The notes beneath the pieces were generated by a model. It was not told the origin of the DNA and did not search any database. It saw nothing but the letters and a program-made list of their open reading frames with translations. Positions 53,902-62,213 of a stretch of 64,000 bases of DNA are shown here, piece by piece. Positions within the stretch are counted from its first letter, which is position 1; each line of letters begins with the position of its first letter. Source of the DNA: Pseudomonadota bacterium (GTDB taxonomy: Bacteria; Pseudomonadota; Gammaproteobacteria; Burkholderiales; Burkholderiaceae_C); NCBI GenBank assembly GCA_022566735.1, contig JADFIG010000008.1, positions 1-64,000 of the forward strand, read 5' to 3'. Both the position numbers and the translations under genes were made by a program.

Positions 53902-56148
53902 TCAGCTGGCGTCCGTCAGCACCACGCTGTAGGTGTTCTTGCCGGCCGCCTTGGCGCGGTAGAGGGCCTTGTCGGCCGCATCGATCAGGTGCTGCGGCGA
54001 CAGCGTGACCGTGGCCATGAACGCCACCCCCACGCTGGTCGTGACCTGCAGGCCGATGTCATCGGTGAGATCGAAGCGCTCCCCGATGGCTGCGATCACC
54101 TTGCGCGCCACCACCTCGGCCTCGTGCGGGTGCCGCAGGCCATCGAGCAGGATGACGAACTCGTCCCCGGCCAGGCGGGCCACGGTGTCGGTCGCCCGCA
54201 CGCACGAGGTCAGGCGCAACGCGAACATGCGCAACACCTCATCGCCCAGGCCATGGCCCAGGTTGTCGTTGATGGCCTTGAAATTGTCGATGTCCAGGAA
54301 GGCCAGCGCCAGCGGGCGCCCCGATCGCTTGTGGCGCAACAGCGCCTGCTTCAGGGCGTCTTCGAAGGCCCGGCGGTTGGACAGGCCGGTCAGCACGTCG
54401 GTGCGGGCCAGCTCCAGCAGGTGGCGCTGGGCCAGCTTGGCATCGGTGATGTCCGTGCCCAGGGCGAACACGCCCACCACCTCACCGCCCTCGGCCACAT
54501 CGGGCAGGTAGGTCAGGTGCAGGTGGCGCACCTGATCGGCCTCACCGGCCTCGATGTCGAACTCGACGACCTCCCCCGCCTTGGCCCTCAGCAGCAGGTC
54601 CCGCCGCTGCGCGTAAGGGGCATCGCCCAGCACATCGGCCACCCCGCGCCCCACGGCCGCCCGCGTGTCCACCCCCAGCCAGCTCTCGTAGGTCTGGTTG
54701 CAAAACACATAGCGCTCTTCCTTGTCCACGTAGGCGATCAGTGCCGGCAGGTTGTCCGCGATGGTGCGCAAGCGCCGCTCGCTGGCCTTGATCGCCCGCA
54801 CCGCCCGCTTGCGCTCGGTGATGTCGTGCAGGAAGGCGAAGTACATCGGCTCGTCGTGCTCGCCGATGCCCTGCAGCGCATTGATGGTCACCTCGCAGGG
54901 GATCTCCGAGCCATCCTTGCACCGCGCCACCAATTCCAGGCGCTGGCCCAGCACCTTGGCCTCGCCGGTCAGGCGCAGGTGCCTCATGCCCGCCTCGTGC
55001 GCCTGGCGCTGCGCGTGCGGGATGATGAGCTCGGCCAGCGCCACCCCCAGGGCCTCCTCGCGACGCCATCCGAAGGTCCGCTCCGCCTGCCGGTTCCACT
55101 CGACGACGCGCCCGCTGGCGTCCACGCAGATGAAGGCATTGAGCGCATTGCCCAGCACCGCGTTGAGCAGGTCGTTGCTGCGCTGCAGGTCGCGGGTGCG
55201 CTCCACCACCCGGCGCTCCAGGTCCTGGCGCAGTCGGGCCAGCGACTGCTCGGCGCGCTTGCGTTCGGTGATGTCGTCGATGATGGCGATGAAATAGCTC
55301 GCGATGCCATGGCGGCGCACCAGCGACACGGTCAGGTTCGCCCACACCAGCTCGCCGTCGGGGCGGACGTAGCGCTTCTCCATGGCGTACTGATCGGCCT
55401 TGCCCGCCAGCAGCGTCTGCACCAGGTGGAGGTCCTGCGACAGGTCATCGGGGTGGGTGATGTCCTGGAAGGTGCTGCCCTGCAAGGCCTGCGGCGTGCG
55501 CCCCAGGATGCCGCACAGCTTGGCGTTGAAACGCAGCCAGGTGCCATCCAGCCCCACCATGGCGATGCCGACCGCCGCCTGCTCGAACACCGCACGGAAC
55601 AAGGCCGAGCCATCGTCCTGCACCCGAGGGTCCGCCCCCGTCGGCACCGGGCGCCGCGCCGCCTCGCGCGCGAGGATCTCCTTGCGCGCCAGGTCCGCCA
55701 GGTCCTTGAGGATGCCGAGTTCGGCCTCCGTGAAGTCGCGCGGCAGGTGGTCGATCACGCACAGCGTCCCCAGCGGCAGCCCTTCGGCAGAGGTCAGCGG
55801 GATGCCCGCATACGCGCGCATCCGCGGCTCGCCCGCCACCAGCGGGTTGTCGGCGAAGCGCTCGTCCAGGCGCGCATCGGGCACGACGAACGGGCCCGTA
55901 CCATGGATGGCGTGGGCGCAGAAGGCCAGCTCGCGCGGCGTCTGGCGGATCTCCAGACCGGTGTGCGACTTGAACCATTGCCGATCGGCATCGACCAGCG
56001 TCAACAGGGCGATCGGCGCCCGCAACAGCCGCGACGCCATGCCCGTGATGACGTCGAACACCGGCTCGCACGGCGTGTCGAGCACATCCAGCGAACGCAG
56101 CCTGGCCAGCCGGGACGCTTCGTTGTCAGGCAACGCGGGGATGTTCAA
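53902..56148 (-). CDS. GAF-PAS-PAS-PAS-GGDEF diguanylate cyclase
   Basis: The 748-residue sensor starts with a GAF domain (residues about 20-165), then three PAS domains (about 185-300, 315-430, 440-560; each followed by PAC-like text such as FIAIIDDITERKRAE), then a GGDEF domain (about 575-745). The active-site motif is AGDEF, accepted in active cyclases, with an I-site RATD five residues before it. It should make c-di-GMP. No EAL domain or transmembrane helix is seen. Its stop lies near the dmpB promoter, but nothing else links it to phenol use. Confidence 0.9.
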   Translation of the reverse strand: MNIPALPDNEASRLARLRSLDVLDTPCEPVFDVITGMASRLLRAPIALLTLVDADRQWFKSHTGLEIRQTPRELAFCAHAIHGTGPFVVPDARLDERFADNPLVAGEPRMRAYAGIPLTSAEGLPLGTLCVIDHLPRDFTEAELGILKDLADLARKEILAREAARRPVPTGADPRVQDDGSALFRAVFEQAAVGIAMVGLDGTWLRFNAKLCGILGRTPQALQGSTFQDITHPDDLSQDLHLVQTLLAGKADQYAMEKRYVRPDGELVWANLTVSLVRRHGIASYFIAIIDDITERKRAEQSLARLRQDLERRVVERTRDLQRSNDLLNAVLGNALNAFICVDASGRVVEWNRQAERTFGWRREEALGVALAELIIPHAQRQAHEAGMRHLRLTGEAKVLGQRLELVARCKDGSEIPCEVTINALQGIGEHDEPMYFAFLHDITERKRAVRAIKASERRLRTIADNLPALIAYVDKEERYVFCNQTYESWLGVDTRAAVGRGVADVLGDAPYAQRRDLLLRAKAGEVVEFDIEAGEADQVRHLHLTYLPDVAEGGEVVGVFALGTDITDAKLAQRHLLELARTDVLTGLSNRRAFEDALKQALLRHKRSGRPLALAFLDIDNFKAINDNLGHGLGDEVLRMFALRLTSCVRATDTVARLAGDEFVILLDGLRHPHEAEVVARKVIAAIGERFDLTDDIGLQVTTSVGVAFMATVTLSPQHLIDAADKALYRAKAAGKNTYSVVLTDAS

Positions 56149-56289
56149 AGGCAGGCTCCGGAATCAGTGCGCAGGCGCCACAACGGGACGTTTTCCATTG
56201 TCCCGCACGGGGCCCGCTTTGCCCATCACCCCGGTGCCCGCGCGCCTTCACGGCCCCTTGCGGACGCACTCCAGACCCCACAGAAACCC

Positions 56290-56634
56290 TCAGAAGCGCT
56301 TGACGTAAGCCGTCGTGGGGGTGTCCGGTGCCGGTTCCTGCCGCAAGGCCACCGGCGTCACCGCCAGCTTCACGCGGAACTCCGACAGCAACGGCCCCAG
56401 CACATCCATCGACAAGGGCGCGGTGCCGGACATCATCTGCGCGATGTCCTGGCGCGGCACCCCCAGCTTGATCGCCAGGTGCGACACCACGCGTGCCCAG
56501 GCCACGTCCTTGAGCGCCTCCACCAGCTTGGCACTGCCGCCTTGCAGCAGCGCGTCGGAGAGGAACTCCGCAATGCGCTCCTCCGTGTCCAGATGGGACA
56601 CCACTTGGGCGGATGCGCTGCGGATTTCGATCAT
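56290..56634 (-). CDS. Orphan COG3636-like antitoxin / HTH protein
   Basis: The 114-residue protein contains EERIAEFLSDALLQGGSAKLVEALKDVAWARVVSHLAIKLGVPRQDIAQMMSG, which resembles the HTH of addiction-module antidotes of the COG3636 (HigA-like) type. AGGAG before ATG 56,634 sets the start. No toxin gene lies on either side. It sits 260 nt from the tRNA-Thr attachment site, on the chromosomal side. Function as an antitoxin is inferred; it may only be a DNA-binding protein. Confidence 0.55.
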   Translation of the reverse strand: MIEIRSASAQVVSHLDTEERIAEFLSDALLQGGSAKLVEALKDVAWARVVSHLAIKLGVPRQDIAQMMSGTAPLSMDVLGPLLSEFRVKLAVTPVALRQEPAPDTPTTAYVKRF

Positions 56635-56844
56635 GACTGCTCCTGACGGACCGAAGCCACGCCGCGGCAGCCGAGGGATTCGGCCAGGTCGCAGCGGAGG
56701 ACTGGGATGTAGCGATTGTGCGGAGGGAATGTTACGAGACGTAACGCCTTCTGACACCCCTTCCCCCCTGGCTTGCGGGGATGGATTGGCGTGACAAATT
56801 GCGCAATTTTCCAGACCGCGCAAAACCTGACCCCATCATGACAA

Positions 56845-56884
56845 CGGCCCTCGCACGCGCTTGAACACACGCATGCGAGGGCCG
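56845..56884 (-). terminator. Hairpin downstream of the tRNA-Thr 3' end
   Basis: An 11-bp stem (CGGCCCTCGCA / TGCGAGGGCCG) with an 18-nt loop starts 9 nt past the tRNA 3' end on the - strand and is followed by TTGT. It was probably the terminator of the original tRNA-Thr transcript. Confidence 0.55.
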
Positions 56885-56892
56885 AGAGAAAC

Positions 56893-56940
56893 TGGTGCCG
56901 GCTGTCGGATTCGAACTGACGACCTACCGCTTACAAGGCG
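56893..56940 (-). tRNA. tRNA-Thr(TGT) 3' fragment, attachment site of the integrated element
   Basis: The - strand reads as the 3' half of a tRNA: anticodon loop CTTGTAA (anticodon TGT), variable region, T-loop GTTCGAATC, acceptor strand and encoded CCA. Homology to a tRNA stops in the anticodon stem; the 5' half is missing and an integrase gene follows. This is the expected left attachment site of an element integrated in tRNA-Thr; the complete tRNA should lie at the far end of the element, beyond the window. Confidence 0.85.
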
Positions 56941-57045
56941 TATGGCATAGCGTCCAGAGCGGTCCGGGATCATCCATCATCACAAGCTATTGCTTGCTAC
57001 AGGTTCCACAAACGTCCTTGATAGTCCGCTAGCATCCGGCTAAAG

Positions 57046-57069
57046 TGGTATCCAGGATGGTATCCGGAA
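57046..57069 (+). repeat. Tandem 12-nt repeat before the integrase gene
   Basis: TGGTATCCAGGA and TGGTATCCGGAA lie head to tail directly before the integrase start codon. They could be integrase arm-type sites or a self-regulation site. Confidence 0.5.
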
Positions 57070-57074
57070 CCACA

Positions 57075-58370
57075 ATGACGAAGACAACGAGATGGACCGA
57101 TGAGAAGGTCAAGAGCCTGAAGCTGCCGCCAGAGAAGAGCGAACAGCGCGTGCTGGTTGAGCCAGGTCTGTACCTCTTCGTGCGCCGAAGGGCGAATGAC
57201 GAGTTCGCCAAGCAATGGCAGTTTCGTGCCCAGGTGAATGGCAAGCGGCGCTGGCTATCCCTGGGGGCATACCCCGCAGTCGGACTGGCAAAGGCTCGGG
57301 AAGAGCTCCGCGCCCACCAGACCACCCATGAAGCGGCAAAGAAGGGGGAGGCAGACCACCCTGCCCTCGAAGCGCGACTCGCCCGCAAAAAGGCCAAGTC
57401 GGAGCCCACCGTGGCGGAGGCCTTCGCCGAAATGCTCGAGGACAAGAAGTTGGGGAGCAGTCGCAAGGGCGGGGAACCGGTCCGCCAGCGCACCATCGAC
57501 CTCCTGCAGGAGAGCTTCGACAAAGACATCCTGTCCCGCGCAGGGGACATCCGGTTCTCCAAAATCACCCAGGAGCTGATCCAGTCGTGCATCGATGCCC
57601 CTCGCAAGCGCGGATCGCCGGGTGCCGCAGCTCACGTATACAAGGTGTGGCGGGGCTTGGTGAACTTCGGCGCGCAACGGAGGTACATCACGGCCATTGA
57701 CCCCATGCTTGGCGTCAAGAATCCAAAGCCTTACCGCCCGGCACCTGTCACGGCAGCATCAGACCACGAGCTCAAGACTCTGTACAAGGTGCTCGGCGAG
57801 TCGGAGATGAGCCCCGCGACCCGCCTCGCTTTCGAGTTGCAGTTGGCCACGGGCGTCCGCCCAGAGGAAGCTGTGGGCGCGGCCCTGGCGGAGCTCGACA
57901 CCAAGAAGCGCATATGGACGCTTCCCAAGGAGCGCTCCAAGTCCAACGTCGAGTTCAGGATTCACTTGTCTGACGAGGCGCTGCGCATCGTTGAGGCTGC
58001 CAAGAAGTACACGCAGCAAGACAACCCATACCTCTTCCCGGGACGAAAGCTTGGGCAGGCCCAAGGCAAAGGGGTCTTGTCGAAGGCAATGCTACGCGTA
58101 GCGGATCGCCTTGAGGAACTGGGATGCCGCAAGCTCAAGCCTCACGACCTTCGCAAGACATTTAGAACGATGCTGTCCCGCCTGGGAGTCGCGCCCCACA
58201 TCGCAGAGCGCTGCATCAACCACAAGGAAAAGGAGACCATGCGCCGCGTCTATGACGGCCATGACTACTTCCCCGAGATGGTCGCGGCCTGGGACCTGGC
58301 CAGCTCTCACATTCAGGCGCTGCGGACGGGCGGCGCTGAGGTCATCCCGATTTTCAAAGCAAAGGCCTGA
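57075..58370 (+). CDS. int: Tyrosine-type site-specific integrase (P4 family)
   Basis: The 431-residue protein has the DUF4102 N-terminal arm-binding domain (YLFVRRRANDEFAKQWQFRAQVNGKRRWLSLGAYPAVGLAKARE), a SAM-like core-binding domain and the catalytic domain: Arg in ATGVRPEEAVGA, HDLRKTF, and CINHKEKETMRRVYDGHDY with the probable nucleophile Tyr. It would integrate the element at tRNA-Thr. ATG 57,075 is favoured over a start at 57,045 that would lie in the tandem repeat. GGAA 9 nt upstream is a weak ribosome site. Confidence 0.93.
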   Translation: MTKTTRWTDEKVKSLKLPPEKSEQRVLVEPGLYLFVRRRANDEFAKQWQFRAQVNGKRRWLSLGAYPAVGLAKAREELRAHQTTHEAAKKGEADHPALEARLARKKAKSEPTVAEAFAEMLEDKKLGSSRKGGEPVRQRTIDLLQESFDKDILSRAGDIRFSKITQELIQSCIDAPRKRGSPGAAAHVYKVWRGLVNFGAQRRYITAIDPMLGVKNPKPYRPAPVTAASDHELKTLYKVLGESEMSPATRLAFELQLATGVRPEEAVGAALAELDTKKRIWTLPKERSKSNVEFRIHLSDEALRIVEAAKKYTQQDNPYLFPGRKLGQAQGKGVLSKAMLRVADRLEELGCRKLKPHDLRKTFRTMLSRLGVAPHIAERCINHKEKETMRRVYDGHDYFPEMVAAWDLASSHIQALRTGGAEVIPIFKAKA

Positions 58371-58426
58371 CCCAACCGGGCATCTCAATCCATCAACCGC
58401 CGCCTGACGTATTCGGGCAAACAAGC

Positions 58427-58468
58427 GGGGCCCGACGGTGCTGCAACACCGGCGAGCCCCTGACCACA
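58427..58468 (+). promoter_or_regulatory. Two-stem hairpin leader element, copy 1
   Basis: Outer stem GGGGC/GCCCC, inner stem CGGTG/CACCG with loop CTGCAA, then TGACCACA. The element ends about 15 nt before the ribosome-binding site of the next gene. The same plan recurs at 59,411. It may terminate the integrase transcript or form a leader structure. Confidence 0.5.
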
Positions 58469-58493
58469 ACCCAAGCTAAACAGGAGCTTGAAC

Positions 58494-59378
58494 ATGGCTG
58501 AACTGATTCTCCCCAAAATTTCGCCCCCAGAAGATGAGGACCGTATTTCCTATGACGAGGCAAAGGCTGCAGGCCTGTCAGTCATCGGCAATGGGTTGCT
58601 GCCCAAGGTTGACGCAATCGAACCCCAGTTGATCCCGGGCATGTGGCACGTCGAGATGAAGAATCATGGCCTGTCAATTGGTGCAGTGGCAGACCGCTTC
58701 TCGTCGAAGCATGAGGCGATGTGTTGGGCTCAAAGAGAGTACCCCGCCAGTGGCGATCGCGATCGATACGGTGGATACAGTGCGCACTGTGTTTACACGC
58801 CCACAGAAGCTGAACTGCAGCTGCTGGACACAGCCCCGAACGTGCTTGATCTCATCTGCTACATGGTCAAGATCACCCCGGTTGGGGGTACCGCATCGCA
58901 AGCCGAGAGCTTCGAATACTGGGCGAGCAAGAAAGAGGCTCTGAAACGCGTCGGGTTCCTCAAGGCAAAGGGCTTAGGTGCGAAGCTCCATGGTCGAACT
59001 GTGACGTTCCACACCAGAACTGCCGAGGACCTTAAGAATCGCGCAAAAATCCTCGACTCCATCAACGGAGACATTCGCAAGTTGAGAGATGGCTCTGTTT
59101 GGAATTCACCCTATTGGCGGGCACATCGCAGGGCGAGCGGAGCACGAGATGACGTTTTGAGCGAGTCGACGTCGTGGCATCTCAATTTGTATGTGGCCCC
59201 CCAACTGCGCACCTTTTACAGCGAGTTCTACTCAGCTAAGCGCATCCTGGCGACACGCGTTCTGCTCGATGGATTTGAGAGCGAGGCACAGGCAAGGTCG
59301 GAGGGACTTCGAAGGATGGCGGGTGCTACTGGCTACTCAGCAATGAGTGTTTGCCGCTCGGAGTCTCAACTGCACTGA
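58494..59378 (+). CDS. Hypothetical protein of the integrated element
   Basis: The 294-residue product is unknown to me. It has no signal peptide or membrane segment; it is mixed in charge, with a region of aromatic and basic residues in the middle (SPYWRAHRRAS, WHLNLYVAPQLRTFYSEFYSAKR). AGGAG lies 7 nt before ATG 58,494. Position right behind the integrase is typical of accessory or control genes of an element. No function is proposed. Confidence 0.6.
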   Translation: MAELILPKISPPEDEDRISYDEAKAAGLSVIGNGLLPKVDAIEPQLIPGMWHVEMKNHGLSIGAVADRFSSKHEAMCWAQREYPASGDRDRYGGYSAHCVYTPTEAELQLLDTAPNVLDLICYMVKITPVGGTASQAESFEYWASKKEALKRVGFLKAKGLGAKLHGRTVTFHTRTAEDLKNRAKILDSINGDIRKLRDGSVWNSPYWRAHRRASGARDDVLSESTSWHLNLYVAPQLRTFYSEFYSAKRILATRVLLDGFESEAQARSEGLRRMAGATGYSAMSVCRSESQLH

Positions 59379-59410
59379 AAACACCAACCTCAGACACCCT
59401 TGGGTGTAGC

Positions 59411-59454
59411 GACCGTCAGCAAGGGGTAGGAGCCTTGCCAACGGTCTGACCACA
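59411..59454 (+). promoter_or_regulatory. Two-stem hairpin leader element, copy 2
   Basis: Outer stem GACCGT/ACGGTC, inner stem GCAAGG/CCTTGC with an 8-nt loop, then TGACCACA. Stem sequences differ from copy 1 while the fold and the closing TGACCACA are kept, so the structure rather than the sequence appears conserved. Confidence 0.5.
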
Positions 59455-59483
59455 GCGCACCAACCTGAAAGGAACTGTGCACC

Positions 59484-59909
59484 ATGGCTGCCGCCACTTT
59501 ACACAAGCTCGCAGATGCCGAGCCAATCGATCCGCAAACCTGCCTACCGCAGGCCAAAGGCCTGTTAAGCGTGGCGATACAGAATCTGAGCGGGGAGGTC
59601 ACTCAAAAGCAGCGACCATCGGCTTCAGACCTCAGAACTCTCCTCGAAGCTGTGATTAGGTTGATTGCAGATGCTCTACGAGCACGGGCAACAAATATTG
59701 CGGCTTCTCCTGGAGGTGGGCCGTTGAGTGACGCAGCCCGGAAACACCTTCTGGGGGCGTTGGGATCGCTCCGTGTCATCCATGCTGCGGCGTTTATCCC
59801 AGCGGATGAAAGCGTAAGTGGTGATGTTGCTCAGGCGCTCAATGACGAGATCCTTGGGAATGCGCTTTGGGCGATCGCTGATTTGGTCAGCAAGGCAGAG
59901 GCGGAGTGA
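59484..59909 (+). CDS. Hypothetical protein of the integrated element
   Basis: The 141-residue, mostly helical acidic-to-neutral protein is not recognised. It has two Ala/Leu-rich helical stretches (DLRTLLEAVIRLIADALRARATNI and the end NALWAIADLVSKAEAE). AAGGAA precedes the ATG. The stop is 2 nt before the start of the HNH gene, so they are probably co-translated. Confidence 0.6.
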   Translation: MAAATLHKLADAEPIDPQTCLPQAKGLLSVAIQNLSGEVTQKQRPSASDLRTLLEAVIRLIADALRARATNIAASPGGGPLSDAARKHLLGALGSLRVIHAAAFIPADESVSGDVAQALNDEILGNALWAIADLVSKAEAE

Positions 59910-59911
59910 GC

Positions 59912-60496
59912 ATGAGTACGCCAAAAGGAACCAGCTCACCAGCACTCCGCTACCGGCCCATTTTCGGTGGTCCGTTCGGCAAGGACGGGCGTTTCGTCAT
60001 GGCCACCATGCCCTGCATCGAGCGAGGTCTTCACGCGGTCCGACACATGGTGATGGAGCCCCGCACCGGCGGGGTTCTATCGGTCTCAACCAACAAGCAC
60101 CAGGCACTGAGCGACGCTCGGCGCTTGCTCCGGACCGCTGCCGGCTTGGCAAGCCACCAGGCAGCAAACGCCCCATCAATGACGCAGGCCGGACTTTGGT
60201 CGGAGGATGACCTGCCCGTCGCGGCCGCGGCCGGCACTCAACCGAAGGCCGTTCCGCGGCGCCGGCGCGAGGTCTTCGAGAAGAGCGGCGGTCGATGCTT
60301 CTACTGCGGCACTCTGCTCACGCTGGACGGAAAGTGGCACATCGAGCATCAGATGCCCCGCGCGCTCATGGGCGCGGATGAACTGCCAAACTTGGTGGCG
60401 GCGTGCGCCCCTTGCAACCTTGCCAAGAGCGACAAAACAGCGCTGGAGTTCCTGGCAACCCAAACGGACGAAAGATCATGGCTGGGCAAAAAGTGA
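59912..60496 (+). CDS. HNH endonuclease
   Basis: The 194-residue protein has a C-terminal HNH domain: CFYCGTLL, then HIEHQMPRAL, NLVAACAPCNLAKSDK, with two zinc-binding Cys pairs around the H-N-H residues. The first 120 residues are unassigned. It may act in packaging, restriction or homing. ATG 59,912 has GGAG 5 nt upstream; a GTG at 59,906 is possible. The end overlaps the next gene by 19 nt. Confidence 0.82.
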   Translation: MSTPKGTSSPALRYRPIFGGPFGKDGRFVMATMPCIERGLHAVRHMVMEPRTGGVLSVSTNKHQALSDARRLLRTAAGLASHQAANAPSMTQAGLWSEDDLPVAAAAGTQPKAVPRRRREVFEKSGGRCFYCGTLLTLDGKWHIEHQMPRALMGADELPNLVAACAPCNLAKSDKTALEFLATQTDERSWLGKK

Positions 60497-61224
60497 AACC
60501 TGCGGCGGACCTACACCCTGCTGAGTTGGCCGCCGCAGTGTTCAGTGAGCATTGCCAATCGCTCCTTGAGGCTGAGTCGCGACTGGAACGCTTCGATCGG
60601 ACTGGGCACGGCCTCTTCATCTGGCAAGCCTACAAATCGGCTCGCGAGGCGTCCGGCAGCAAAGACGCGGCTCGTGTAGCCATGGACGCTCTTGGCCTTC
60701 CTGACGACATCAGCGCAAGGCTGGATGCTGTCATGACCAGAGTCCTGGGCCTGCTGGATCTGATAGCTAGCGAAATGGTGAAAACGGCGGGAGTCACCGG
60801 TACGGGCCAAGCTGCCGCGCTTCGGAGGGCCTTACTGATTGATCGCCAAAGCAGCCCTGCGAAGTCCCGCACGCTAGAGCTCAGAGAGCAAATCATCGAT
60901 TTGTACAGAGGTCTTGTTGTCAGCACCAAGCAGTACCGATCCATCTACGCCGAGATTCCCCCCGAGCACAAGAGCAAGGCGCCCAAGCCGATCTCGCGCG
61001 CAGATGCTTACAGGATCATTGCGAACCGTGTGGAGTGCACCGAGAGGCAAGTAAGGAAGATTTACGACCTGCACATCAAGCCTACCGATCCGGACACGGA
61101 GGTATTCAACGAGGTCGAGCTGTCACCAACCGAGCCGTCCCCGGCATCCCCGTCCAGAACCCCCACGCGGCGTAGACCTAGAGCGCCCTCGAAATCTCAT
61201 AGATGGAGAGCGCCCCTCAAATAG
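60478..61224 (+). CDS. Hypothetical protein with basic C-terminal tail
   Basis: The 248-residue protein is helical for about 200 residues, with DAYRIIANRVECTERQVRKIYDLHIK resembling a helix-turn-helix, and ends in a Ser/Pro/Arg-rich basic tail (TPTRRRPRAPSKSHR). It could bind DNA, but no family is recognised. The ATG at 60,478 lies within the HNH gene end. Confidence 0.6.
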   Translation: MAGQKVKPAADLHPAELAAAVFSEHCQSLLEAESRLERFDRTGHGLFIWQAYKSAREASGSKDAARVAMDALGLPDDISARLDAVMTRVLGLLDLIASEMVKTAGVTGTGQAAALRRALLIDRQSSPAKSRTLELREQIIDLYRGLVVSTKQYRSIYAEIPPEHKSKAPKPISRADAYRIIANRVECTERQVRKIYDLHIKPTDPDTEVFNEVELSPTEPSPASPSRTPTRRRPRAPSKSHRWRAPLK

Positions 61225-61311
61225 CCATCTGGAACACTCTTGGTAAATCCGTTCCATGAAAATAAGTAGCAGCCTAAGCATGTCCACGGTCAACCGGATT
61301 CGTCCAAAGAC

Positions 61312-61554
61312 ATGCTCAACAAGCTGCTTCGACTCCCCAATGTCATCTCGTGTTCAGGCATCAGCAGGTCGACACTCTATGAGTGGATCTCGCAGGGCCT
61401 TTGGACGCCGCCCGTCAGCCTCGGACCTCGCTCCGTCGCCTGGCCGGAGCGAGAGGTTTCAGCTCTAAACGGCGCGCGCATCGCAGGTAAGAAACCAGCC
61501 GAGATTCGCGCCCTTGTCGCCCAGCTCGAAGAGGCGCGCAAGGAGGCTGCATGA
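61312..61554 (+). CDS. AlpA/MerR-like phage regulator or excisionase
   Basis: The 80-residue protein has LLRLPNVISCSGISRSTLYEWISQGLWTPPVSLGPRSVAWPEREV, the AlpA-type winged helix-turn-helix with its RSVAW wing. Such proteins control excision or phage genes. It is the first gene of a tightly overlapping series; the stop overlaps the next ATG (ATGA at 61,551). Confidence 0.85.
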   Translation: MLNKLLRLPNVISCSGISRSTLYEWISQGLWTPPVSLGPRSVAWPEREVSALNGARIAGKKPAEIRALVAQLEEARKEAA

Positions 61555-61865
61555 GTACGCCCGGCGGCCCGGACCTCATCCGGCTGATGGCTCTCCACGC
61601 CATCCGCGATGGCCTTCCCGGGACTGGCCGCAAGACACAACAGCTTCGCCTTCTTGCCGCTCTGCAGAAGCTGGGAAGCGTCACCACCTTCGAAGGGTCT
61701 CGACACCTCGACCTGTACGACGTGCGTGCCCGAAAGATGGAGTTGGTCCGCGCGGGCTACCCCGTGCTAATGGCTTGGGAAGTCATCCAGACCGAATCTG
61801 GCGAATTGCATCGGGTTGGCCGCTACTTTCTGGCACGTGACGCTGCGCAGGGGGCCCAAGCATGA
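61551..61865 (+). CDS. Winged-helix-like phage protein, unknown
   Basis: The 104-residue protein looks like a small winged-helix fold (TQQLRLLAALQKLGSVTTFEGSRHLDLYDVRARKMELVRAGYPV, then a GELHRVGRYFLARD hairpin) as in phage proteins that bind DNA. This is a shape-based guess. It overlaps both neighbours by ATGA. Confidence 0.6.
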   Translation: MSTPGGPDLIRLMALHAIRDGLPGTGRKTQQLRLLAALQKLGSVTTFEGSRHLDLYDVRARKMELVRAGYPVLMAWEVIQTESGELHRVGRYFLARDAAQGAQA

Positions 61866-62074
61866 ACCGCCCCACCGACTTGCAGCAGCTTGGCGCGAGG
61901 CTTACAGAGTTCAAGCGGCTCGAAAAAGGGTTCGCCGACAAAGGGTGGCGCCTGTACCCACTGGACGGGGATGTCCTTCTGGTGACCATCCCCGCCTGGG
62001 GCATGAGCCGAACCCTACCGGACCTACGGGCCGCGCGAGAGCTCCTCCGCAAGATCGGGGGCACTCAATGCTGA
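61862..62074 (+). CDS. Small hypothetical phage protein
   Basis: The 70-residue product (KGWRLYPLDGDVLLVTIPAW and LPDLRAARELLRKIGG) is unknown. Its start overlaps the previous stop by ATGA and its stop overlaps the following small gene by 7 nt, supporting that it is translated. Confidence 0.6.
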   Translation: MNRPTDLQQLGARLTEFKRLEKGFADKGWRLYPLDGDVLLVTIPAWGMSRTLPDLRAARELLRKIGGTQC

Positions 62075-62211
62075 CGCGCCTTTCCGTCATGGCCTGGTGC
62101 TGGCGTTACTCGCTCGAAGAGACGCGCCAAGACGCTCATCGTGCTGGGCACCTCTGGCGCCAAGCTGGCTCGTGCATCGTGCTGGCCGCCCTGCGTTTGT
62201 TCGGAGGGTGA
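62068..62211 (+). CDS. Very small hypothetical phage protein
   Basis: The 47-residue product starts MLTRLSVMAWCWRYSLEETRQDAHRAG and ends in a short hydrophobic stretch (SCIVLAALRLFGG). It fills the gap between two coupled genes and ends 2 nt before the replication gene start. Real coding is likely from context but not proven. Confidence 0.45.
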   Translation: MLTRLSVMAWCWRYSLEETRQDAHRAGHLWRQAGSCIVLAALRLFGG

Positions 62212-62213
62212 CC

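Noticed and set aside
53989-56646. 885-codon open frame on + opposite the GGDEF gene
   Set aside because: Mirror frame with His/Gln/Arg bias and no recognisable domain.
56893-56940. Functional tRNA-Thr gene
   Set aside because: The 5' half (acceptor 5' strand, D-arm, anticodon stem 5' side) is absent, so only an attachment-site fragment remains.
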